In this document: positions 32,463-38,605 of the stretch, piece after piece
Position numbering within the stretch: position 1 is the first letter of the stretch
How the letters are laid out: every line of letters starts with the position of its first letter
NCBI GenBank assembly: GCA_031283085.1
Contig: JAITCM010000086.1
Location: forward strand, 1 to 47,750
Source: Chitinispirillales bacterium
Lineage (GTDB): Bacteria > Fibrobacterota > Chitinivibrionia > Chitinivibrionales > Chitinispirillaceae
Direction: 5' to 3'
Length of the DNA: 47,750 nt
Translations under genes and position numbers: made by a program
Notes under the pieces: generated by a model
Told to the model about the DNA's origin: nothing
Database searches by the model: none
What the model saw: the letters and a program-made list of their open reading frames with translations, nothing else

Positions 32463-32963
32463 ATGCCGATACAATTCAATATTAACACGCAAAAAGCGAT
32501 AGAATCCGTTTTATGGGTCATTCAAAACGGCGAATCCAATATGTACAATATTTGGAAGATACTCTTTTCCGCCGAAAAATATCACATTAATAATCATGGA
32601 CGGCCAATAACCGGGGACAGGTACATCGCTATGGGATATGGGACAGTCCCAAGCTGGCTGTACAACGCAACAAATACGGAGAAGAGCGGGATGGGCTTTT
32701 TTAGACAAGATAATTCTTTAGTCGCCGAACGTAACCCGATGATGGACTATCTGTCCGCGTCAGATGTGAAAGCTTTGAAACACGGCTTTGATGAGTATGT
32801 CGGACTAAGTTTCAATTCAGTCATGGAAAAAAACCATGGAGAACCCGCCTGGAAAAAGAATTATACCCGCAACAGCGGCACACCGATACCTTTTGAAGAT
32901 ATTATTGAGGAAGAGTGGTTGAAAGAAGAATTGTCTTTGTTTTCCAACAGTTTGGTGTTGTAA
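32463..32963 (+). CDS. Panacea/SocA-type antitoxin (DUF4065-like)
   Basis: The start at 32463 is chosen because AAAGGAGG lies just upstream; the open frame continues to 32310 without an RBS. The 166-residue protein has the Panacea-domain pattern. It begins TQKAIESVLWVIQNGESNMYNIWKILFSAE, then has KYHINNHGRPITGDRYIAMGYGTVPSWLYN, the highly conserved centre of the domain. Panacea antitoxins (SocA is the founding example) neutralise very different toxins and are usually next to one. The toxin candidate starts 1 nt after the stop. A promoter and a palindrome upstream suggest autoregulation. Confidence 0.88.
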   Translation: MPIQFNINTQKAIESVLWVIQNGESNMYNIWKILFSAEKYHINNHGRPITGDRYIAMGYGTVPSWLYNATNTEKSGMGFFRQDNSLVAERNPMMDYLSASDVKALKHGFDEYVGLSFNSVMEKNHGEPAWKKNYTRNSGTPIPFEDIIEEEWLKEELSLFSNSLVL

Positions 32964-32964
32964 T

Positions 32965-33336
32965 ATGTCGAATATATCCGAAGTGTTTGTGATAGATGTC
33001 AGCGGGGTGATTGAATACAGAGATAAAAAACATTGTGTGTGCGTATCCGTAACATCTGACAAATATCTTTTAATAAACACGAGTCATCGCAATATATACG
33101 ATGATTTTGAGATAAAATCAGCTGACTACGCATTTCTGAAACCTAAGAATCGTTTTGTATGTTGTTCTGAACTGCATGAATTTAAGTCCGATAAAATTAT
33201 TAAAAGTGTAGGTAATCTTAATCGCGGTGATATGCTAAAAATTATCGATAAGATACAAAACTCCGAATATATAAAGAAGAAAGACAAAGATTCTGTCGTA
33301 GCCGAGCTTAATACGTGGCTATTGAACAGTCATTGA
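32965..33336 (+). CDS. Putative toxin partner of the Panacea antitoxin
   Basis: The 123-residue protein starts one base after the antitoxin stop (TAATATG). It opens with short beta-strands (EVFVIDVSGVIEYRDKKHC; VCVSVTSDKYLLINTS) and ends with helices (RGDMLKIIDKIQNSEYIKKK). The beta-barrel-then-helix layout is loosely like PemK/MazF-type small barrels, but I see no diagnostic MazF motif and do not recognise the family. Its order in the operon and size fit a toxin. Its 3' end overlaps the recO 3' end by 7 nt in convergent orientation. Confidence 0.65.
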   Translation: MSNISEVFVIDVSGVIEYRDKKHCVCVSVTSDKYLLINTSHRNIYDDFEIKSADYAFLKPKNRFVCCSELHEFKSDKIIKSVGNLNRGDMLKIIDKIQNSEYIKKKDKDSVVAELNTWLLNSH

Positions 33337-34025
33337 GGAGAGGAACCGAGCCCCCGAATAAACTCCATCGAATTAAACGCCGCGCGGATATCGAAATGAC
33401 GCCGGCAGTATCGCAGCAGCTGCTCCGTCGCGTTGACACAGTCGTTCATGGAATAACCGTTGTATGCCCCCGCCGCGCTTTCGGCGCTTATGAGCTTTAC
33501 AATACGCGAATCAACGCCGCTGTCCTTGCAATTCTGCGCGTCAATGCCGAATCCGGTATGCTCGCAGTAGCCGCCGATAAAGCGCCACAGCAAGAGAAAC
33601 GCGGCGTTCATGTTATCGGCCGCCGTATTAACGGTTTCGGCACAGTCCAATCCGGTAAAAAAGCGTACCAGCAAATCAAACAGTTCCGGATGCGGCGACG
33701 GTTCCGTTATCGATTTCAGGCAGAGTTCTATGGCGACATCGCGCAGCGCCGACTTTGTTATGTCGGCCCGGATGCCGTGGAAGAAATTTACCACGTGTAA
33801 ACTGCCCAGCGTGTGCAATTCGCGGTTGGGCCTGTGGTAGAGGAGCGCCTCCAAAAGCAAGCCTCTGTCAAGCGGCGTTGGTGAGGATTTGCCGCCGCTC
33901 CGGCGCACCCCTTTCGCGATTCCGTGCACAAGGCCGCGCGAGCGCGTGAAGACGCGCAGGATGCAGCTTGTCTCCCTGTATGGGGCGACGGAGAGGACGA
34001 CGGATTCCGTTTTTTCGGCGCTAAT
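33330..34025 (-). CDS. recO: DNA repair protein RecO, apparent ATT start
   Basis: RecO helps load RecA on gapped DNA together with RecR. The ATG-initiated frame (33929) lacks the N-terminal OB-fold. Reading upstream in frame gives SAEKTESVVLSVAPYRETSC then LRVFTRSRGLVHGIAKGV, the typical RecO N-terminus, before a stop at 34029-34031. The only start codon that includes it is ATT at 34025, which follows GGAGGTGAG with a 6-nt gap. The ATT overlaps the divIC stop (gATTAG). The product is 231 residues, a usual RecO length. The C-terminus has the usual FNSMEFIRGL-type ending. Confidence 0.85.
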   Translation of the reverse strand: MSAEKTESVVLSVAPYRETSCILRVFTRSRGLVHGIAKGVRRSGGKSSPTPLDRGLLLEALLYHRPNRELHTLGSLHVVNFFHGIRADITKSALRDVAIELCLKSITEPSPHPELFDLLVRFFTGLDCAETVNTAADNMNAAFLLLWRFIGGYCEHTGFGIDAQNCKDSGVDSRIVKLISAESAAGAYNGYSMNDCVNATEQLLRYCRRHFDIRAAFNSMEFIRGLGSSPQ

Positions 34026-34317
34026 CGCTCACCTCCACGAATTTGACTATTTTTTCCTCTTTGCGCGCCATGCCGATTTTCTCCCTCGCGATTCTCACTA
34101 TGTACGCGGTATCGCTTTCGAGCCTCTCTATCTCCGACCTGAGCGAGTCGGCCTCGGCTTGGGCGGCCTTTATGTTTAGCGTGAGCTCGCGGTCTTGCCT
34201 GTAGGCGCGGTATATGTCCAAGAAGCCCTGATTCATAAACGTCAGTATGACAAGCACGGCAACGGCGGCGGCGGTTCCCGCGGCTATTATTAAGAGGCGC
34301 GTTTTGTTTTTCAGCAA
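34021..34317 (-). CDS. Septum formation initiator, FtsB/DivIC family
   Basis: The 98-residue bitopic protein has a short basic cytoplasmic tail, one transmembrane helix (about 8-28, LLIIAAGTAAAVAVLVILTF) and a coiled coil (about 40-70, RELTLNIKAAQAEADSLRSE). It ends with a YIVRIAREKIGMARKEEKIV motif typical of FtsB/DivIC. These proteins work with FtsL and FtsQ in the divisome and activate septal peptidoglycan synthesis. It overlaps dprA by 7 nt upstream and the recO start codon downstream, forming the unit dprA-divIC-recO. Confidence 0.9.
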   Translation of the reverse strand: MLKNKTRLLIIAAGTAAAVAVLVILTFMNQGFLDIYRAYRQDRELTLNIKAAQAEADSLRSEIERLESDTAYIVRIAREKIGMARKEEKIVKFVEVSD

Positions 34318-35414
34318 AGCGCCCTCCTAAACTGCTGCCCCCCGATTTGTGTCACAAAGCCTTTTAGCTCCATGTTCAGTAATATCGCCAATAGCCGCGG
34401 AATGTCCACGCCGCACGCTTCCGAGATTGTGTCTACCCACTGCGGTTCGTTTGACAACACGTCCCAGACCGTTATTTCGTTTTCCGGCAGCGTGGGCGGC
34501 GGCTCGCTCCTTATGCTTTGCGGAGGGGCGGTCAGCAGCGGGGCGAAGGAAACGGAGGAGATGTGTTCGAAGACGTCCGCCGCCGATTTGACAGGTACGG
34601 CTCCGTCTTTTATCAGTTTGAACGTACCGGCGCTCATCGGCGAGTCTATCGGGCCGGGAACGGCGAAGACGACCCTGTTCTGCTCAAGGGCGTAGCCGGC
34701 GGTTATCAGCGCCCCGCTTCTTTCGCCGGCCTCCACGACGAGCACGCCGCAGGAGATGCCGCTTATCACGCGGTTGCGCCGCGGGAAATTGTACGATTCC
34801 GGGATGGTGCCGGGGGGAAACTCGGAGACGAGGGCGCCCTTTTCGCAGATACGTTTGGCGAGCCCCCTGTTCTCCGGCGGATATACGCGGTCTATCCCGC
34901 AGCCTAAGACGGCTACGGTCTTGCCGCCGAGTTCAAGGCAGCGCTCGTGGGCGGCGGTGTCCACGCCGACGGCAAGCCCGCTGACAATCACGGCGCTGCC
35001 GCAAAGCTCGGCGGCAAGCATACGCGTACAGGCGACGCCGTAGGGAGTGGGGCTGCGCGTCCCCACGACGGCGAGCGCGTGGCCGCCCAGCACGGAGAGG
35101 TCGCCCCTCACGTAGAGCACCGGCGGCGGCGCGAATATCTCCCTTAGATAAACGGGGTAGCCGCCGTCGGTCTGAATGAGTACCGAAACGTCGGCCCGGC
35201 GGCATCTTTCAATCTGCGCCTCGGCCTCGTCAAGCAGCTTTTCCGGAGCGCGGAAAGCGTCGGCGCTCTTGGGCGGGACAAGCTTCTTATCAAGCAAAAG
35301 CGGCAGCGGCGCCCCAAGCGCGCCCTCAGGCGAGCCGAAAGCGTCCACCAGCCGCTTTATGCGGGTAGGTCCCAAACCGGGAATATTGTTCAGGGCTATC
35401 CAGTACTTGTGCAT
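34311..35414 (-). CDS. dprA: DNA-processing protein DprA
   Basis: DprA binds incoming single-stranded DNA during transformation and loads RecA. The 367-residue length is typical. Residues 1-60 form the SAM-like N-terminal domain with NIPGLGPTRIKRLVDAFG. The Rossmann domain includes ALAVVGTRSPTPYG, VIVSGLAVGVDTAAHERCLE and FPPGTIPESYNFPRRNRVIS. The C-terminus (about 310-367) is a winged helix. It heads the dprA-divIC-recO unit. No comEC or comFC is in the window, so competence is not proven. Confidence 0.95.
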   Translation of the reverse strand: MHKYWIALNNIPGLGPTRIKRLVDAFGSPEGALGAPLPLLLDKKLVPPKSADAFRAPEKLLDEAEAQIERCRRADVSVLIQTDGGYPVYLREIFAPPPVLYVRGDLSVLGGHALAVVGTRSPTPYGVACTRMLAAELCGSAVIVSGLAVGVDTAAHERCLELGGKTVAVLGCGIDRVYPPENRGLAKRICEKGALVSEFPPGTIPESYNFPRRNRVISGISCGVLVVEAGERSGALITAGYALEQNRVVFAVPGPIDSPMSAGTFKLIKDGAVPVKSAADVFEHISSVSFAPLLTAPPQSIRSEPPPTLPENEITVWDVLSNEPQWVDTISEACGVDIPRLLAILLNMELKGFVTQIGGQQFRRALC

Positions 35415-35467
35415 TTCCCTTTAATATACATCATATACAGCCGGATATACAACTGTCGCCGGCATTG

Positions 35468-35686
35468 AATTTGAGAGGCTGTCTCAAAATCTGTGTAAAT
35501 TAGTTTTGGTTGATATAACTGGATTGCCTACGGCGAGATAAACAAGTTGGCTTCGCCGAGATAAACAAGTTGCTTCGCTACGCTCGCAATGACCGTCATT
35601 GCGAGGCGCGAAGCGCCGAAGCAATCCAGAAAGTCACAACTCTTAAAAAAACATTTACACAAAATTTGAAACTGTCTCAAATTTGA
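35468..35686. mobile_element. MITE-like element with IS256-like ends
   Basis: The terminal inverted repeats are about 32 nt long. The left starts AATTTGAGAGGCTGTCTCAA; the right, read in reverse complement, starts AATTTGAGACAGTTTCAAAT. Both continue into TGTGTAAAT. The element is about 219 bp without a transposase. Its inside contains a copy of the dispersed palindromic repeat (35521-35628). The left end is nearly identical to the solitary end at 12230-12260. I could not identify target-site duplications with confidence. Confidence 0.75.
35521..35628. repeat. Dispersed palindromic intergenic repeat, rearranged copy 3
   Basis: GGATTGCCTACGG at the left and GCCGAAGCAATCC at the right bracket a variant interior. 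GAGATAAACAAGTTG occurs twice, about 30 nt apart, and GCGAGGCGCGAAGCGCCG replaces the copy 1/2 centre. It lies inside the MITE-like element, suggesting one repeat family hitch-hikes in the other. Confidence 0.75.
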
Positions 35687-35700
35687 TTCTACAGGCTTCA

Positions 35701-35729
35701 TTATGTTATATTATATTAACTGTTATAAT
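35701..35729 (+). promoter_or_regulatory. Candidate promoter of the HMA-UreH-cupredoxin gene
   Basis: A perfect TATAAT (35724-35729) follows a weak -35 (TTATGT) by 17 nt, about 25 nt before the ATG. It lies just outside the right end of the MITE-like element. CGGAGG is the RBS. Confidence 0.45.
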
Positions 35730-35754
35730 CCTACACTATACGGAGGCCTGTTAA

Positions 35755-37497
35755 ATGACGGCTAAGGCTGAGGGCCGGAAGAAGACCGCTACCATCCGCG
35801 TCGCCGGTATGTTCTGCCACGGCTGCGAGGACACCATACGCGCCAAGTTACGCGCGGTAAGCGGCGTCTCAGACGTCGCGGTCAACTACAACAAGGGGAC
35901 GGCCGTCGTTACCTACGCCCCCGGCGCGGTAACATTCGACGATATTTGCTCCGCAATCAACGCCCTGGGTTACGAGGCTTTGGGGGAGTACGCCGCCGCG
36001 GAGCGCCCCCGCGCCGACTGGAAACGCGCCGCCGGGATGATTATCATCATCGCGGCCGTTTACATCGTGTTGCAGCAGTACGGGCTGTTGAAGATGCTCC
36101 TTCCGAGGCAGATTGCCGCCTCCGCCGACGCCATCGATATGAGCTACGGGCTTATATTCTTAGTCGGCCTGGCTACCTCCGTGCACTGCGTGGCGATGTG
36201 CGGGGGGATAAACCTTTCGCAGTGCCTTACGGCCGGCGGCAAGGGCGGCGCCGCCGGTGCCCGTCTCTCGTTCCTGTGGCCGTCGCTGCGGTACAACACG
36301 GGGCGCGTGGTGTCATACACGCTCCTTGGGGCCGTCGCCGGCGCGGTTGGCTCCGCCATCACCTTTTCCATCAACATGCGGGGCGTACTGAACCTTATCG
36401 CCGGCGTGTTCATGGTCGTCATGGGGGTAGGTATGCTCGACATTTTTCCGCAAATGCGCAGATTTATACCTAAGATGCCGAAGTTCGTCTCCCGATGGAC
36501 CGGCGCCGGAGCGTCGTCGAACAGGGGGCCGCTGATTGTAGGGCTGCTCAACGGTTTCCTCCCCTGCGGCCCGTTGCAGGCTATGCAGTTTTTCGCCCTG
36601 TCCACCGGCAGCCCCTTAAAGGGCGGACTGGCCATGGGGCTCTTCTCGCTGGGTACCGTGCCGCTCATGTTCGGGCTTGGGACGTTCGGGTCTTTTGCCG
36701 GACGGGCGTCGCGGCGCGTGATGACCGCGGGCGCCGTGATGGTTGCGGTGCTGGGCCTCTGTATGCTGTCGCAGAGCTGGAACCTCTTCGGCCTCCCCTC
36801 CGGGGGTATGCCGCTGGCAGCCGTCACCGTCCCGCAAGACTCCGGAAACTTCGGCATAAAGCGCGGCCACCTGCTGGTGAACAGTACGCTCCTGCCCTAC
36901 ACCTACCCGTCCATAACCGTGGAGGCCGGCCGACCGGTCAGGTGGGAAATCGACGCGCCTGTCCGTAACATAAACGGCTGCAACAACAGGTTTTTCATAC
37001 GCGAATACGGTATAGAGCACGAATTTCGACCCGGCAAGAACGTTATTGAGTTCACCCCGACCCGGCCCGGCAAGGTACCCTACACCTGCTGGATGGGGAT
37101 GATACCGGGGATGATAACTGTGGTGTCCGGCGGCGGAGATACACCGACCGCCGCCGCCCCGCAAGCCGCGGGCACAGGGAACGACTCCGGCAAATTCGGC
37201 ATAGACCGGGGCCCGCAGTTAGTAAACAGCACGCTCCAGCCGCGCTCCGCCTACCCCTCCATAACCGTAGAAGTCGGCCGACCGGTCAGGTGGGAGATTG
37301 AGGCGTCGCCCTTCAGCATAAACGGCTGCAACAACAGGATAATCATACCCGAATACAAGATAGAGTACGCGTTCAAGCCGGGCAAGAACGTGATAGAATT
37401 CACTCCGAAACGGGTGGGAAAGGTGCCGTACTCCTGCTGGATGGGGATGATACCGGGGATGATAACGGTGGTGGACAGCGTGAAGCCAAACAATTAA
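35755..37497 (+). CDS. HMA + UreH-like membrane domain + two cupredoxin domains, copper handling
   Basis: The 580-residue fusion has an N-terminal heavy-metal-associated domain (about 10-75) with AGMFCHGCEDTI, whose metal site is C21-x-x-C24. It has one transmembrane helix near 95-110, then a UreH/SafE-like six-helix domain (about 130-345) with FLVGLATSVHCVAMCGG and NGFLPCGPLQAMQFFALS. Two tandem cupredoxin-like domains follow (about 355-460 and 473-575), each ending CWMGMIPGMITVV. HMA domains bind Cu(I), and the cupredoxin Cys/Met/His positions suggest copper, so the protein probably handles copper across the inner membrane. The two cupredoxin repeats are clearly a recent internal duplication. 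Confidence 0.85.
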   Translation: MTAKAEGRKKTATIRVAGMFCHGCEDTIRAKLRAVSGVSDVAVNYNKGTAVVTYAPGAVTFDDICSAINALGYEALGEYAAAERPRADWKRAAGMIIIIAAVYIVLQQYGLLKMLLPRQIAASADAIDMSYGLIFLVGLATSVHCVAMCGGINLSQCLTAGGKGGAAGARLSFLWPSLRYNTGRVVSYTLLGAVAGAVGSAITFSINMRGVLNLIAGVFMVVMGVGMLDIFPQMRRFIPKMPKFVSRWTGAGASSNRGPLIVGLLNGFLPCGPLQAMQFFALSTGSPLKGGLAMGLFSLGTVPLMFGLGTFGSFAGRASRRVMTAGAVMVAVLGLCMLSQSWNLFGLPSGGMPLAAVTVPQDSGNFGIKRGHLLVNSTLLPYTYPSITVEAGRPVRWEIDAPVRNINGCNNRFFIREYGIEHEFRPGKNVIEFTPTRPGKVPYTCWMGMIPGMITVVSGGGDTPTAAAPQAAGTGNDSGKFGIDRGPQLVNSTLQPRSAYPSITVEVGRPVRWEIEASPFSINGCNNRIIIPEYKIEYAFKPGKNVIEFTPKRVGKVPYSCWMGMIPGMITVVDSVKPNN

Positions 37498-37530
37498 AAT
37501 CTAACCGCGCCCAATCGGAGGAACGTAAGT

Positions 37531-37743
37531 ATGCAGGTAAACGGAAAACAGGCTCCCCTGCCCCGCGACAACGGCAAAGCCGTTACCCTCAAAGGCTTTT
37601 TGGAGGCCAAAGGTTACGACCCAGCCTGCGTCGCCATTGAGAAGAACGGCGCAATAGTCGACAAAAAATCCCCGGATTTCGGTTCCGAACCGCTCCGCGA
37701 CGACGATGTTCTGGAAATTGTCTACTTTATGGGCGGCGGGTGA
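37531..37743 (+). CDS. thiS: Sulfur carrier protein ThiS
   Basis: ThiS is the ubiquitin-like protein that carries sulfur as a C-terminal thiocarboxylate for thiazole synthesis in thiamine formation. The 70-residue length fits. MQVNGKQAPLP is the first beta-hairpin, TLKGFLEAKGYDPACVAIEKNGAIV the helix and strand, and LRDDDVLEIVYFMGGG gives the required C-terminal Gly-Gly. GGAGG lies upstream of the ATG. thiG, thiH and thiF are not adjacent. A ThiD2-like gene is 6 kb downstream. Confidence 0.92.
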   Translation: MQVNGKQAPLPRDNGKAVTLKGFLEAKGYDPACVAIEKNGAIVDKKSPDFGSEPLRDDDVLEIVYFMGGG

Positions 37744-37753
37744 ACTCAAAAAA

Positions 37754-37776
37754 GAGGGCGGCACGGAGGACCGCCC
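37754..37776 (-). terminator. Terminator at the thiS/hypothetical junction
   Basis: GGGCGG pairs with CCGCCC around a 9-nt loop. On the minus strand the hairpin follows the stop at 37788 and is followed by TCTTTTTT. It may also end the plus-strand thiS message. Confidence 0.75.
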
Positions 37777-37787
37777 CGGTCAACACA

Positions 37788-38423
37788 TCAGCTACCCAGC
37801 TTCGCCCCCGACGTCCAATTATCGAACTCTTTCATAACCGAGTCGTATGTGTCTTTTGAGACCTGTGGGAGATTGTCGAAGCCGCCGTACATTTTGGCGA
37901 CCGCGTCGAAGCCGGCCTGGACGCCCTTCCGCAGATTATTGATGGTGCTCTCCGACGCGCCGGAACCGGCTAAAGCCTTTGCGAACTCCATTATGCGGTC
38001 GGTCGTCTTCTTTACGCCGAAATAGCCGTCCTCGCCCGTGAGTTCCCGGGCCTTGGCGCGCGCCTCGTCGCTGACCTGGAAGTCGTTGAGGTTGACGCCG
38101 CCGGCCTTGCTATTGGCGGCCGTCGCCCAAAAGGCCTGGCCCTGGGGACCGGATGTTCCGCCTACGATACTCTCGACCATACCGCGCATGGACGCGTAGT
38201 GCGCGTCGGCCATACTCTGCGCCTTCTGCAACGCCGCCTCTTTGGAGTAGACCGCTTTGTCCGCCTTGCCATCCGCCTTAGCCCCCGCCGTGTACTGGTC
38301 GGCGACGACGGCCGCGGCGGCACCCGACGTACCGCCCTTGCTGACACCCCTCTTGGCGTTCAAATTCTGATAATAGGCCTGCGTGGCCCCTGAACCGTTA
38401 ACATTTCCAGTGGCAGAACTCAT
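37788..38423 (-). CDS. Conserved hypothetical protein, possibly with DUF5610-like C-terminus
   Basis: The 211-residue protein has a low-complexity N-terminal half rich in Gly, Ala, Ser and Lys (about 1-60). The helical C-terminal half carries EDGYFGVKKTTDRIMEFAKAL (about 132-152) and MYGGFDNLPQVSKDTYDSVM. This C-terminal pattern recurs in hypothetical proteins of several phyla, and I link it only tentatively to the DUF5610 type. No signal peptide is seen. AAAGGAG precedes the ATG and a terminator follows, so it is a single-gene unit. Confidence 0.65.
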   Translation of the reverse strand: MSSATGNVNGSGATQAYYQNLNAKRGVSKGGTSGAAAAVVADQYTAGAKADGKADKAVYSKEAALQKAQSMADAHYASMRGMVESIVGGTSGPQGQAFWATAANSKAGGVNLNDFQVSDEARAKARELTGEDGYFGVKKTTDRIMEFAKALAGSGASESTINNLRKGVQAGFDAVAKMYGGFDNLPQVSKDTYDSVMKEFDNWTSGAKLGS

Positions 38424-38557
38424 AATAGGCTCCTTTCAACTGCGTGACGTGTGAATGTGATTGGCAACCGTGACTGGGGCAACAGCTAACCCTGCTATGT
38501 TTATCGGCACTTTGGCCGGTAACCTTTATATGTTTTTTTATTTTTTCTATAAAGAAA

Positions 38558-38579
38558 GGGCGGCCACGCCGGACCGCCC
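38558..38579 (-). terminator. Terminator of the barrel-TPR gene
   Basis: GGGCGG pairs with CCGCCC with a GC-rich loop. On the minus strand it lies about 27 nt past the stop at 38606 and is followed by TTTCTTTATAG and then A/T-rich sequence. Confidence 0.65.
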
Positions 38580-38605
38580 GCACACCGTCAACCGCCGCGC
38601 GCGCG

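Larger units (their letters stand above)
35415..35754. other. Intergenic region holding a MITE-like element
   Basis: About 340 nt lie between dprA and the copper protein. Most of it is a MITE-like element (35468-35686). The rest holds the promoter and RBS of the plus-strand gene. There are no ORFs of note. Confidence 0.7.
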
